Source: RGIG5952 sp045627605 (GTDB taxonomy: Bacteria; Verrucomicrobiota; Kiritimatiellia; RFP12; JAAYLN01). Taken from it: 51,579 nucleotides of DNA. The stretch lies in assembly GCA_045627605.1 (NCBI GenBank), contig JAZQOA010000124.1:1-51579 (forward strand), in the 5' to 3' direction. The position numbers and the translations under genes are program-made. The notes beneath the pieces are model-generated. The model was not told the origin of the DNA. It worked only from the letters and a program-made list of their open reading frames with translations, and ran no database searches. Positions 32,704-41,301 of the stretch are shown in pieces (the first letter of the stretch is position 1; the number at the start of each line of letters is the position of its first letter).

Positions 32704-34602
32704 CTATCGGCACACGAAGACCGCGACGTGCGCGGGCGTGGCGGACGCTTCCAGCGTGATTGTGCCGTCGCGGTTGTCGCGGACGGCGACCGGCTTCCTC
32801 GCGCCATCGGGCATGAGGCGCGAAACGGCGGCGGGTACCTCGGGGACGGCGAGCGTCACTTCGTCGAGCGTGTCGAGCGACAAGCTCAGCACGGCGTAGA
32901 CTTTTTCGCCCGCCGCCGAGACGCCCTCGCGGAAGAGCACTTCCGCGTCGCCGGGGTAGTAGGCGAAATCTCCGTCCGCGACGCGCCGCAGGGCATCGAC
33001 GACCTGGCGCTTGCGCGTTTCGTTGTAGGACGAGAAGACATCGAGCCCGAGGTGGTCGGGCAACTTCTCCGCGAAGGTGACGATGCGGCCGCCAAGTTCG
33101 TTTGCGAAGAAGACCGAGCCGGGGCCGACGCCTTCCGACTCCGGCGACAGCGCCGCGCTGCGGTGGCGCAATTCGGAGAGGACTTCCGCCCCCGGTGCGC
33201 ACACCAGCTTGACGGCGTTGATTTTCGCGTTGATCCGCGCCCCGTCGGGCAGGGCCTCGAACGACGCGACGGGGCCGCTCCACTCCTCGGCCGTGACGCC
33301 GGTCAGCGCACCGAAACCGCGCCTTGAAAGCACAAGGGCGGCGCGTCCGTCAAGCACGGCGCCGCGCGAAAGCACGGCGCGGATTTCGTCGTCGCCCAGC
33401 ATGTCCGCGTCGTCGGAAAGCACGGTAAAGGCGCGGTCCTCCATCGTGTTCGCGTAGGGGATGCCAAAGCGGCCGAGCATCGCGGAGCCCCAGTCAACCC
33501 CCGGCCAACGCGGCGGGAGGGAGGCGTCCGGCGTGCGCGAGATGGGCACGCGCGCGCCACGCCACCGGGGCGCAAGCTTGAGAAGCGCCTCGTAAAAGCC
33601 GCGGTTTTCGGCGAGCACCTTGCGGTAGGCCAACCCGGAGCCCGGCTCGAAACCGCCCGTCCGCGTAATCCAGAACTTGGCGCCGCGGCATCCTTCGAGA
33701 AGCGACATCGAAACGTGCAGGTGGAGCATCGACGCGCTGGTCGAGTAGCGGTTCTGCGGGCAGGTGTCGGGTTCGCCCAGGACGACGATGCCGTCGCCCA
33801 GCACGGCAAGCTGTCCGGCGGTCCCCCTGAGCCAGGCCGGCACGTCGCGCTGCTTCTCGCTGAGATAGCGGCCGTTGTTGAGGCGCACGGCAAGTTCCTG
33901 CCCGGGCGCGGCAAGCGCCTCCGCCACGCGCGCCGCATGGCGGACGTCCGCGGCGCAACAGCAGAACGAGCACGGCATCGCGGGGTCGACGCGGTCGAGT
34001 TCGCCGCGGATGACGCGGGCAAGCCCGATGATGGAGTCTTCAAGCAGCTTGTCGTAGGCGGCGCCGACATCGGATTCGCCGTGGACGGCCGCGGCAAGGG
34101 TTTCGCGCGTGAAGGCACGGCCCGTGCGGCGCGACATCTCCGCCACGTGGAGCGGGCAGAAGCAGCCGTTGCGACCCGTGATAAGGCGCGTGTCGTCGTC
34201 GAGCATGAAGAAGTCGGGACGCTCCGCCGCAAGCGCCGCGATCTGGTGGCGCACGTAGCCGAGGAAGTCGCCGCCGAGCGGACAGAAGATGTAGCGCTCC
34301 TCCCCCTTTTCATCGACAAACTTCTGGAAGGGCGAACGGGAATCCGGCACCCAGCCGTGGCCCATCGTGGCCTGCAGCAAGATGCCGCACTTGACCTTCG
34401 AGCCCGCCAGCAGCGCCTTCATCTTGCGGAAGCGCGCCGCCAGGACGGCAGCCTTGTCGAAGACGGGGTCGCCCTCCGGCACGAGCGTGCAGATGAACGC
34501 CGCGGAATCGACAACCGTGTTGTCGCCGAGCCAGCGGATGTCGGCGGCGAGTTCCTCTTCGTGGGCGCCGAGCAACGGCGCGACATTGAGCCAGCGTGTC
34601 AT
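32704..34602 (-). CDS. Unclassified glycoside-hydrolase-like protein (TIM barrel plus beta domain)
   Basis: The 632-residue protein looks like a (beta/alpha)8 enzyme with a C-terminal beta-sandwich: strands such as FFMLDDDTRLI and the WVPDSRSPFQKFVDE segment, then a domain with GLDVFSSYNETRK and repeated VxLxV strands. I do not recognise a named GH family; the closest feel is a clan GH-A hydrolase of the trimerisation-domain type. It has no signal peptide. A CSFCCCAAD cluster is unusual. It lies 90 bp after the SGNH-YhcH gene, separated by two REP-like palindromes, and 38 bp before the YqeY gene. Confidence 0.6.
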   Translation of the reverse strand: MTRWLNVAPLLGAHEEELAADIRWLGDNTVVDSAAFICTLVPEGDPVFDKAAVLAARFRKMKALLAGSKVKCGILLQATMGHGWVPDSRSPFQKFVDEKGEERYIFCPLGGDFLGYVRHQIAALAAERPDFFMLDDDTRLITGRNGCFCPLHVAEMSRRTGRAFTRETLAAAVHGESDVGAAYDKLLEDSIIGLARVIRGELDRVDPAMPCSFCCCAADVRHAARVAEALAAPGQELAVRLNNGRYLSEKQRDVPAWLRGTAGQLAVLGDGIVVLGEPDTCPQNRYSTSASMLHLHVSMSLLEGCRGAKFWITRTGGFEPGSGLAYRKVLAENRGFYEALLKLAPRWRGARVPISRTPDASLPPRWPGVDWGSAMLGRFGIPYANTMEDRAFTVLSDDADMLGDDEIRAVLSRGAVLDGRAALVLSRRGFGALTGVTAEEWSGPVASFEALPDGARINAKINAVKLVCAPGAEVLSELRHRSAALSPESEGVGPGSVFFANELGGRIVTFAEKLPDHLGLDVFSSYNETRKRQVVDALRRVADGDFAYYPGDAEVLFREGVSAAGEKVYAVLSLSLDTLDEVTLAVPEVPAAVSRLMPDGARKPVAVRDNRDGTITLEASATPAHVAVFVCR

Positions 34603-34625
34603 GTCAAAAACATCCCCCTCGCATT

Positions 34626-34706
34626 GTGAAGCCCCGTCCTGATTTACGAGTGCAACCGCGCACTTGTCGCGAAGCCCTGTCCTGATGCGCGATTAGCAAT
34701 CGCGCA
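34626..34706. repeat. Two REP-like palindromes between SGNH-YhcH and the GH-like gene
   Basis: Each unit is a conserved flank of the form GAAGCCCYGTCCTGA followed by a palindrome. The first stem is ACGAGTGC with GCACTTGT (34646-34667). The second is TGCGCGATT with AATCGCGCA around AGC (34686-34706). The stop codon and last codons of the SGNH-YhcH gene lie inside the second palindrome. Confidence 0.8.
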
Positions 34707-35844
34707 ACACCTTCACGACGACCTTGCGGATGGTGCGGCGCCGGGTGCCGTCGGTGCAGGCCGGCGCATGCAGGCCGCGCCCCGGCGCGAAAATCGCGAA
34801 CTGCCGCGGGCCGACCCCGTAGTAGGACACGGCCTGCTCGTAGAAGCCGATGTCGCGTGCCTCGTCGAATTCGCCCGGCGACGCCGAATTGAAATCGGCC
34901 ACGCCGTGTACTTCCGGTCCGGAAACAGGCAGCTGGATGTCGAAATACCTGCGGTGCAGTTCGGGCTTGCGCTCCGATACGGGGACGAGCTCGGTGTCGC
35001 TCACGGTGGCGAAGCAGTTGTCGCCGTCGATTTCGTGGCGACCGGGGGCGAGCTTGGCGAGGTCGTGGCCGAGGAGGAAGTCGATGGCCTTGGGGAAATT
35101 TCTCCCAAGCGACGCGTACTTGCCAAGGTTTGCGACGTCGTCGATCACGAAGACGCCGTCGACGACCTTTGCCCTGCTCCGCGCCATCATCTCGTCGAGC
35201 ACGGGCTTGACGACCGCCGCCAGGCGGCGGTTGCCCTCGGCGTTGGGATGGCAGCCGTCCTCGAAGAACCCGGGAATGAACTCGCCGGCCGCCCCGCGCA
35301 ACGCCGCGCCGACGTCGAGGTAGCGGACCTTGCCGTCCTTTGCGCCGTCAAGCTTGGCGTATTCGGCGTTGAGCGCAAGTGCGCGGGCATCGTTCTTCGC
35401 GTTGGGCGTCATGCCAAAGAGGAGGATTTGGGCGTCGGGGAGACGCGCGGAAATCTCGTCGACCAGGCAGCGCATGCCCTCGGCGATCTCCCAGTCCTCG
35501 CAGGTGCGGTAGTTGTTGGAACCGCCCTCGAGAATGACGACGCGCGGGCAGATGCCGTCCAACTCCCCGTTCTGGATCCGCCAGAGCATGTGCTGCGTCT
35601 GGTCCATGCCGAAGCCCATGTTGACGGCGTTGTAGGGGCCGAAAACCGCCTCCCAGCTGTCCGCGCCGCGCTTGATGGGGTGTTCGGGCACGCCGCCCCA
35701 GTAGTGGATGATCGAGTCGCCGAGAAGCACGAGCTGCGGATTGCGCGCCTTGTTTGCCGCGATAATCGACTGGTGGCGCTCCTGCCAGTCGTAGGGATCC
35801 GGTACCGAGGTCTTCATCTCGGGAATGCAAGCCTTTGTTTTCAT
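34693..35844 (-). CDS. SGNH/GDSL hydrolase fused to a YhcH/EbgC-like domain
   Basis: The 383-residue protein has an SGNH esterase domain (about 1-235) with the four blocks visible: nucleophile Ser in LLGDSIIHYW, the Gly block NMGFGMD, Asn in GGSNNYR and the Asp-His pair in DGCHPNAEGN. A YhcH/YjgK/YiaL (DUF386) domain follows (about 245-383), with HRRYFDIQLPVSG, DIGFYEQAVS, FAIFAPGRGLHAP and IRKVVVKVL. YhcH is encoded in sialic-acid operons, so the fusion suggests deacetylation of O-acetyl sialic acid or another acetylated sugar plus anomer handling. No signal peptide is present. The ATG is 7 nt from a TATACT box. Confidence 0.88.
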   Translation of the reverse strand: MKTKACIPEMKTSVPDPYDWQERHQSIIAANKARNPQLVLLGDSIIHYWGGVPEHPIKRGADSWEAVFGPYNAVNMGFGMDQTQHMLWRIQNGELDGICPRVVILEGGSNNYRTCEDWEIAEGMRCLVDEISARLPDAQILLFGMTPNAKNDARALALNAEYAKLDGAKDGKVRYLDVGAALRGAAGEFIPGFFEDGCHPNAEGNRRLAAVVKPVLDEMMARSRAKVVDGVFVIDDVANLGKYASLGRNFPKAIDFLLGHDLAKLAPGRHEIDGDNCFATVSDTELVPVSERKPELHRRYFDIQLPVSGPEVHGVADFNSASPGEFDEARDIGFYEQAVSYYGVGPRQFAIFAPGRGLHAPACTDGTRRRTIRKVVVKVLRDC

Positions 35845-35851
35845 GGCCAAT

Positions 35852-35857
35852 AGTATA
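35852..35857 (-). promoter_or_regulatory. -10 box of the SGNH-YhcH gene
   Basis: TATACT on the minus strand ends 7 nt before the ATG at 35844. The -35 region 17 bp upstream is poor (CTCATA). Predicted leaderless. Confidence 0.5.
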
Positions 35858-35865
35858 GCAAAACC

Positions 35866-35904
35866 GTTGGGAGTTATGAGTGGGGAGGTGAGAGTTGTGA
35901 GTTC
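35866..35904. repeat. Degenerate heptanucleotide repeat, array 2
   Basis: About five 7-nt units (GAGTTAT, GAGTGGG, GAGGTGA, GAGTTGT, GAGTTCC) fill the gap between dinB and the SGNH-YhcH gene. Confidence 0.65.
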
Positions 35905-35906
35905 CC

Positions 35907-37079
35907 TCACCGAAGCCGCTTGAGCGCCTGCGGTCCCAGTTTCGCGCGCAGCGCGTCGACGGCGTCGCTTAGGCGCCCCTTGCGCTCAAGGTCGGCCTGC
36001 GACCCGCCGGGGGCATCCCCGAAGAGGTCAAGCTCCTGCTGCGACTCGCCGTCCGTGAGGCCGGCGACGCCAAAGCCGACGAGCCGCACCGGGGCGACAA
36101 GCTTTTCGCGGTCGAAAAGCGCCAGCGCCTCGGCGAAAAGCGAAAAGTCGTCGCGGACGGGATGCGCGATTTGCCGCTGGCGGGTGATGGTCGTGAAATC
36201 GCTCCAGCGCAACTTCAGCCGCGCCTCGGTCGCCCACTTGCCGGAGGCGCGCAGGCGATGCCCCACGTCGTCGCAAAGTTCGTGCAGCTTCAGTCTCACG
36301 GCCGCGCGGTCTGAGCAGTCGGTGTCGAAGGTGTGTTCGCGCGAAAGACTCAGCTCCTCGCGCGGCGGCGCGACCTCGCGGTCGTCGCGCCCGAAGGCGA
36401 CTTCGCCCAGGTAGGCCGCGAAGCGTTCGCCAAAAAGCGCGGCCAACGCCGTCCGCGACGCCTGCTGGAGGTCGCGGACAAACCTGTAGCCATGCTTTAC
36501 GAGCTCCGTGCGCGCCACCTTGCCCACGCCCGGGAGCGCCCCGACCTCAAGCGGGGCGAGGAAGGCGGCGAGCGCGTCCGGTTCGAAGGGCGCGGCCTTG
36601 ATGCCGTCGGGCTTGGCGAGTTCGCTGCAGATCTTCGAGACGAATTTGTTGGGGCCGACGCCGACGGAGGCTGCCAGGCCGAGTTCGCCCCGGATTGCCG
36701 CGCGGATCGCCTTGCCGATGGCGAGTCCGTCGCCGAAAAGGTTCCGCGCGCCCGTCACGTCGAGATAGGCCTCGTCAATCGAGACCTGTTCCACCACCGG
36801 CGTGAAGCGATCGAGAACCGCCATCACCGACCGCGACACGGCGGCGTATTTCGCGTGGTCGCCCCGGAGGAAAATTCCCTGCGGACAGAGACGCGCCGCC
36901 TCGCGCGACGGCATCGCCGAGTGGACGCCGAACTTGCGCGCCTCGTAGGAGCATGTCGAAACAACGCCGCGCCTGTCGGGCGGTGCGCCCACGATGACCG
37001 GCTTGCCCCGGTATTCCGGATGGTCGCGCTGCTCGACGGACGCGAAGAAGGCATCCATATCGACGTGGAGGATCGTCAT
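35907..37079 (-). CDS. dinB: DNA polymerase IV (translesion, Y family)
   Basis: The 390-residue Y-family polymerase begins with HVDMDAFFASVEQRD, which holds the first catalytic carboxylate and the steric-gate Phe, and has the second motif SIDEAYLDVTG. The helix-hairpin-helix region (LPGVGKV) and the little-finger domain follow. The extreme C-terminus QQELDLF is the beta-clamp binding motif region (QxxLF-like) followed by about 35 more residues, so the clamp motif is internal rather than terminal. It is a single gene between two heptanucleotide repeat arrays; no LexA box is obvious. Confidence 0.95.
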   Translation of the reverse strand: MTILHVDMDAFFASVEQRDHPEYRGKPVIVGAPPDRRGVVSTCSYEARKFGVHSAMPSREAARLCPQGIFLRGDHAKYAAVSRSVMAVLDRFTPVVEQVSIDEAYLDVTGARNLFGDGLAIGKAIRAAIRGELGLAASVGVGPNKFVSKICSELAKPDGIKAAPFEPDALAAFLAPLEVGALPGVGKVARTELVKHGYRFVRDLQQASRTALAALFGERFAAYLGEVAFGRDDREVAPPREELSLSREHTFDTDCSDRAAVRLKLHELCDDVGHRLRASGKWATEARLKLRWSDFTTITRQRQIAHPVRDDFSLFAEALALFDREKLVAPVRLVGFGVAGLTDGESQQELDLFGDAPGGSQADLERKGRLSDAVDALRAKLGPQALKRLR

Positions 37080-37082
37080 GCC

Positions 37083-37140
37083 GTTGTGAGTGGGGAGTTA
37101 TGAGTTAAGAGTTGAGAGCGAAGAGCGAGGAGCGAGGAGC
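37083..37140. repeat. Degenerate heptanucleotide repeat, array 3
   Basis: About eight 7-nt units (GAGTGGG, GAGTTAT, GAGTTAA, GAGTTGA, GAGCGAA, GAGCGAG twice, GAGC) lie directly upstream of the dinB start. Confidence 0.75.
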
Positions 37141-37146
37141 CCCGAT

Positions 37147-37184
37147 GCAAAAAAGGCGGCCCGCGGAGCGAGTCGCCTTTTTGC
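37147..37184. terminator. Bidirectional terminator between the 37204-38367 gene and dinB
   Basis: AAAAAAGGCG and CGCCTTTTT flank a GC-rich loop, giving U runs on either strand. It ends the minus-strand secreted-protein gene 20 bp upstream. Confidence 0.75.
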
Positions 37185-37203
37185 GAAAACCGTTCAATCC
37201 GGC

Positions 37204-38367
37204 TTAGTTGGTGGCGGACTCGTCGGTCGAGATGACGCCCTTGAAGAAGGTTGCTTCGCCGGCGGGGAAGGTCACGGTCGTCGTGTCGCCTTTGCTGAAA
37301 TCGTCGTTGGAGAAGATCTTCTCCCCGAAAACGCCATAGTTTACGGCGTTGGTCGAGGACTGGAGCGTGAGCGTACCCTTGATGCCGTTCGCCATGCCAT
37401 AGCCCTTGCGGTCAAGCGTGATCGTCACGACAACGTCGTCGCCTGTGCGCTTGATGCCGGTGATGCCGAAGGAGTAGCTGCCGTCATAGTTTTCGTCCTT
37501 CATGAAATCCATGTTGAGGGCCATGGCCGCGTCAAGCTTCCCGGCTTTTGCAAGCTCCACGGCTTTCGCCGCGACAGCTTCCTTCGTGGCCTTGGAAGAC
37601 TCAAGGACGCCGTTGAGGAAGTCGGCCCCGGCCTGGGTGAGCGTGTAGCCTTCCTTTGAGAACTCGCTGTCGCCCGGCTTGAAGCCCTTCGTCTCGGCAT
37701 AGCCGATCTTGAGGTTGTCAACCGTGCCGGTACCCTGGAAGTTGAGGGCCGAAACAGTACTGCCGGCGACAACCGGGAACCACACCACGTCATTGGCACC
37801 CGTGACGACTGTATCACCAAGCTTGACCTGGAACATCAGCCTGTTGTTGTCGTTCTTCATCGTGACGACAAGCCTCCTCGTCGCAAGGTCGTCGAAGACA
37901 TAGCCCGTGACCTCGTTGGTGCCGCCACCGTTTTCGCCATGGTAAACGACGAGGTTGGTCGTGGTGCCGTTATCGTAGGCGTAGACCGCGAACTTGAGAT
38001 TGGCGGTGTCGTCAAAGGTTTCGAGCTCGTCGCTGGGGATGAAATCCACATCGGCGTTGACATAGATTTCGCCAGTCGCCCCCTCGGGCTTGGAAGCGCC
38101 AAAGGCGGAGTTGAGCGTTGAGGCGGCATCGGTGGCGATCGTCGCCGCCAGCGTGTCGCCTTCGGTGTTGATGGCGAGTGCGCCGTTTTCAACCTTTGAC
38201 TGGTCGGCGCTGCCCGCGGACCAAGTGAGGTTCGTATGGGTGACGCCTTTGATTGCCGTTTGGTCTGGCATGTCGAACGTCTCGTCAACGAGGTCGGCGG
38301 CCAGCGCGGTTCCCGCCAGGCCGACGGCCAACGCGAACGCAGGCGCCAGAAGAGAAGAGCACTTCAT
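37204..38367 (-). CDS. Secreted protein with LamG-like and C-terminal beta domains
   Basis: The 387-residue product has a signal peptide (LAPAFALAVGLAGTALAA), then a concanavalin/LamG-like beta-sandwich (about 25-225, with ETFDMPDQ and ending VDNLKIGYAETKGF). A helical spacer and a C-terminal beta domain (about 290-387) with ITLDRKGYGMANGIKGTLTL and ATFFKGVIS follow. This C-terminal pattern resembles the end of the 1949-residue protein at 45595-51444. AAGGA stands 9 bases before the ATG. It is divergent from the histidine kinase gene, with 257 bp between, and could be one of its targets. Function unknown. Confidence 0.75.
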   Translation of the reverse strand: MKCSSLLAPAFALAVGLAGTALAADLVDETFDMPDQTAIKGVTHTNLTWSAGSADQSKVENGALAINTEGDTLAATIATDAASTLNSAFGASKPEGATGEIYVNADVDFIPSDELETFDDTANLKFAVYAYDNGTTTNLVVYHGENGGGTNEVTGYVFDDLATRRLVVTMKNDNNRLMFQVKLGDTVVTGANDVVWFPVVAGSTVSALNFQGTGTVDNLKIGYAETKGFKPGDSEFSKEGYTLTQAGADFLNGVLESSKATKEAVAAKAVELAKAGKLDAAMALNMDFMKDENYDGSYSFGITGIKRTGDDVVVTITLDRKGYGMANGIKGTLTLQSSTNAVNYGVFGEKIFSNDDFSKGDTTTVTFPAGEATFFKGVISTDESATN

Positions 38368-38624
38368 TTTTCGTTGTCCTTGCTGTAACATTCAAAAGTA
38401 CACAATCCACCCCACGCGGGGTGAACCCCGATTTCACAATGTTAATTCTTGCAAAAAGAATAAAAGTTGTCAAGTTAAAATTTACAACGGCAACGAATTT
38501 TCCCCCTGCGGTACGGTCATTGACAAACAAAATCCAAAATGTTAGTTTTAGTATGTCTTTTAGGTGTTCGTCACCCCCGCGGGGCAACGCAGGAAAGACC
38601 ACACGAAAAGAAGCGTTCCAAACC

Positions 38625-40541
38625 ATGGACAAGAACCTTGCACTCCTCTACCTGCTCTACACCTACGTGGGCATTGTCTCCGCCTTCATCATCGGGCTCA
38701 TCTACAACCGGATGCGCAGTCTTTCGGTGCGCGACAAGATGGACGCCATCTTCGGCCAGGTGCTGAAGTTCTTCCTCGTTTTCTGCGCCGTCGACGCGAC
38801 CTGGGGCATCGTCGGCTCGAAGTTGCTCTTCGAGAGCCGCCTCGTTTACTCCGTCTTCACATACGGATTCCACTTCATGTCCGCGTTGGCGGCCTTCATG
38901 TGCTCCTACTACTGCATGCAGTACATCGACATCAAGGGCATGCACAGGCTGGTCGTCAACACGATCCGCTACTCGCTCCTGACGGCGCAGATGGGGCTGC
39001 TCTTCTCAAACCTCGTCACGCACGCGGCCTTCACCATCGACGAGAACGCCATCTACCACTCCACGCCCCTCCGGCACGTCACCTTCTACATGCAGTTCTG
39101 CCACTACATCCCGCTGATGCTCTACGCCGCCGCCCATCTCTTCAACCGGTCCCGCGACGGCGAGGCGCGTCGGCGCCACTACCTCTACGTGGCGGTGGTT
39201 TTCTTCACGGCGATTCCGCTCGTCTTCGGCTGGCTCCAGATGGTCTACCCCGACATGCCGTTCTACTCGCTTGGCTTCGCAGTCGTCTCCGTCGCCATCT
39301 ACGCCTTCAACGTCACGGCGCAGAAGGAGGAAGTCATGGCGGCCTACTACGAGGCGCTCGAAAGGGAGAAGTCACGCCACCGGATCGAGGAGGCGCTTAA
39401 ACGCGCGGAGGAGGCGAACTCCGCCAAAACGGTCTTTCTCTCCAACATGTCGCACGACATCCGCACGCCAATCAACGGGATCATGGGCATGCTCGCGATC
39501 TGCAAGCAGGAGGAAATGTCCGCGAAGGCGCACGACTGCCTGGGCAAGATCGAGGGTGCCTCGCGCCATCTGCTCTCGCTCATCAACGACATCCTCGACA
39601 TGAGCCGCATTGAAAGCGGCAAGACGAAAATCGCACACGAGCCGATCAACATCATGACCGTGGTCGACAACTGCTATTCGATCATCTCGGGGCAGTTGCT
39701 CTGCCGCAGGCTTGATTTCAAGGTCTCGTACACGGAAGTCAAGCATGCCTCCGTCTTTGGCGACGACCTCCACCTGCGCCAGGTTTTCATCAACATCCTG
39801 GGCAACGCGATCAAGTTCACGCCCGACGGCAAGAGCATCGCCTTCGACATCCGCGAAGTGCGCACCGACGCCGACACCGTGGAGATCGAGTTCAAGATCG
39901 CCGACACGGGAATCGGCATGTCCCCCGAATTCCAGAAGCACCTCTTCGAGGCCTTCTCGCAGGAAGAAGGCGGCAACCGAACCAACTACAAGGGGACGGG
40001 GCTCGGCATGGCGATCACGAAGAACCTCGTGGAAATGATGGGTGGCTCCATCGCCGTCGAAAGCGTCCAGGGCAAGGGCAGCACCTTCACCGTGAGGTTA
40101 CCCTTCGACATCAACCACGCCCCCGTGTCCGCCGCCAAGAAGGAAAGCGCAACCCCCGAGATCAAGGGCGTGCGCATCCTCCTCGTCGAGGACAACGAGC
40201 TCAACATGGAAATCGCCCACACGCTCCTCGAGGAGGATGGCGCCGTCATCACCGAGGCGGCCAACGGCAAGGAGGCCGTCGCTGTTTTCTCGGATTCAAA
40301 ACCCGGCGACTTCGACATCATCCTGATGGACGTCATGATGCCGGAGATGAACGGCCTTGAGGCGACGCGCGCGATCCGCGCCCTCGAACGCCCAGACGCC
40401 AAGTCGATCCCGATCATCGCGATGACGGCCAACGCCTTCGACGAGGACAAGCGCGCCACACTTGAAGCCGGGATGAACGCCCACATCGCGAAACCAATCC
40501 ACTTCCCGACGCTCAAGGCCGTCATCGGCGAGTGCCGGTAG
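38625..40541 (+). CDS. Hybrid sensor histidine kinase with response regulator domain
   Basis: The 638-residue protein has about seven N-terminal membrane helices (1-235), a short coiled coil, a HisKA domain with phospho-acceptor H277 in FLSNMSHDIRTPING, an HATPase domain with N-box NILGNAIKFTPDG and G-boxes DTGIGM and GTGLGMAI, and a C-terminal receiver with D569 in LMDVMMPEMNG and K in HIAKPI. No HPt or output domain is attached, so phosphate must pass to partners elsewhere. The ATG at 38625 directly precedes the first helix; longer in-frame starts run through AT-rich non-coding sequence. No cognate regulator gene is adjacent. Confidence 0.93.
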   Translation: MDKNLALLYLLYTYVGIVSAFIIGLIYNRMRSLSVRDKMDAIFGQVLKFFLVFCAVDATWGIVGSKLLFESRLVYSVFTYGFHFMSALAAFMCSYYCMQYIDIKGMHRLVVNTIRYSLLTAQMGLLFSNLVTHAAFTIDENAIYHSTPLRHVTFYMQFCHYIPLMLYAAAHLFNRSRDGEARRRHYLYVAVVFFTAIPLVFGWLQMVYPDMPFYSLGFAVVSVAIYAFNVTAQKEEVMAAYYEALEREKSRHRIEEALKRAEEANSAKTVFLSNMSHDIRTPINGIMGMLAICKQEEMSAKAHDCLGKIEGASRHLLSLINDILDMSRIESGKTKIAHEPINIMTVVDNCYSIISGQLLCRRLDFKVSYTEVKHASVFGDDLHLRQVFINILGNAIKFTPDGKSIAFDIREVRTDADTVEIEFKIADTGIGMSPEFQKHLFEAFSQEEGGNRTNYKGTGLGMAITKNLVEMMGGSIAVESVQGKGSTFTVRLPFDINHAPVSAAKKESATPEIKGVRILLVEDNELNMEIAHTLLEEDGAVITEAANGKEAVAVFSDSKPGDFDIILMDVMMPEMNGLEATRAIRALERPDAKSIPIIAMTANAFDEDKRATLEAGMNAHIAKPIHFPTLKAVIGECR

Positions 40542-40542
40542 A

Positions 40543-40563
40543 AACAGCGCCGGAGGCGCTGTT
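40543..40563. repeat. Perfect palindrome after the histidine kinase gene
   Basis: AACAGCGCC and GGCGCTGTT pair around GGA two bases after the stop. It has no U run. Its core resembles the TGCGCCAGAGGCGCA palindromes at 14441 and 42245. Confidence 0.6.
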
Positions 40564-40630
40564 GCGCGAAACGGCGCATCGGCACTGTGCCGTCGGGCCC
40601 CGACCCCCGCCTTCCATGGGGCAAGCCAAA

Positions 40631-40671
40631 TGCGAAGCGCTGTCCTGACGCGCAATGACCTCATTGCGCGT
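40631..40671. repeat. REP-like element downstream of hup
   Basis: The flank TGCGAAGCGCTGTCCTGA (40631-40648) is followed by an 11-bp palindrome, ACGCGCAATGA with TCATTGCGCGT around CC. The stem sequence differs from the other copies but pairing is complete. Confidence 0.8.
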
Positions 40672-40682
40672 TGTCCCCGCCT

Positions 40683-40712
40683 AAAAAAAACACGCCTCCC
40701 ACTGGGAGGCGT
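40683..40712 (-). terminator. Terminator of hup
   Basis: ACGCCTCCC and GGGAGGCGT form a 9-bp stem with a 3-nt loop, followed on the minus strand by G and eight T residues. Confidence 0.88.
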
Positions 40713-40739
40713 CTTTTCGTCTAATTGCGAAAGAGGCAA

Positions 40740-41105
40740 TTACTTCTTGCCGATGACGGCGTCCTTGGCGGCCTTGGCGACGCGGAACTTCAGGACCTTG
40801 GCCTTCGGGATCTTGATCTCTTCGCCAGTCTTGGGATTGTGGCCCTTGCGCGCCTTGCGCTCGCCAAGAATGAGCTTGCCGAGACCCGGAACGACATAGC
40901 CGTCCTTATCCTTCGCGCCCTTGTAGGCGACGGCGAGGAACGCATCGTAGGCGGCCTTGGCCTGGGCCTTCGAGATCCCTGCGGCGTCGGCAATGGTGTC
41001 GAGAAGACCGGCCTTGGTCTTGTCGATTTTCTTGGCCGCGGGCTTGGCCGCGGGCTTTGCTGCGGGCTTGGCCGCCTTGGCGGCGACTGCTGCTTTCTTA
41101 GCCAT
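40740..41105 (-). CDS. HU/IHF-family DNA-binding protein with Ala/Lys/Pro tail
   Basis: The 121-residue protein is an HU-type nucleoid protein (about 27-121) with DGYVVPGLGKLILGERKARKG and the DNA-intercalating arm residues RKGHNPKTGEEIKIP. It carries an N-terminal histone-H1-like extension of about 25 residues made of KPAA repeats (AAKPAAKPAAKPAAKK), which should bind DNA non-specifically. The ATG at 41105 follows an unstructured leader with a run of CAA repeats. It has its own terminator. I leave the symbol blank because HU-alpha, HU-beta and IHF cannot be told apart here. Confidence 0.9.
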   Translation of the reverse strand: MAKKAAVAAKAAKPAAKPAAKPAAKKIDKTKAGLLDTIADAAGISKAQAKAAYDAFLAVAYKGAKDKDGYVVPGLGKLILGERKARKGHNPKTGEEIKIPKAKVLKFRVAKAAKDAVIGKK

Positions 41106-41120
41106 TTTTGAATTGTCTCC

Positions 41121-41140
41121 GTGTTGTTGTTGTTGTTGTC
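41121..41140 (-). repeat. CAA repeats in the hup leader
   Basis: On the minus strand the leader carries about six consecutive CAA triplets, followed by CGGAGAC before the ATG. Such a stretch keeps a leader unstructured and can raise translation. Confidence 0.6.
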
Positions 41141-41164
41141 CGGAACTCCCCGGAAGTTGTGAAT

Positions 41165-41193
41165 ATAATCCCCTTTTTTTATTTTTCGCGCAA
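41165..41193 (-). promoter_or_regulatory. Putative promoter of hup
   Basis: TTGCGC (41193-41188), 17 bp, GATTAT (41170-41165) on the minus strand. A TATATT three bases further on is an alternative -10 box with a 20-bp spacer. Confidence 0.5.
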
Positions 41194-41301
41194 GAAAAAT
41201 TTTCAGAGGCGCAAATCGCCATCGCCAATATTGACGCGGCGAAGACGGCCGCGACATCGGCGCGGCCCTTGTTTTATGCGGCTTCCGTGATATTCGCGCT
41301 G

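Noticed and set aside
38253..38624. Longer start for the histidine kinase
   Set aside because: The upstream in-frame codons cross AT-rich intergenic sequence and the start of the divergent gene; the ATG at 38625 leads directly into the first membrane helix.
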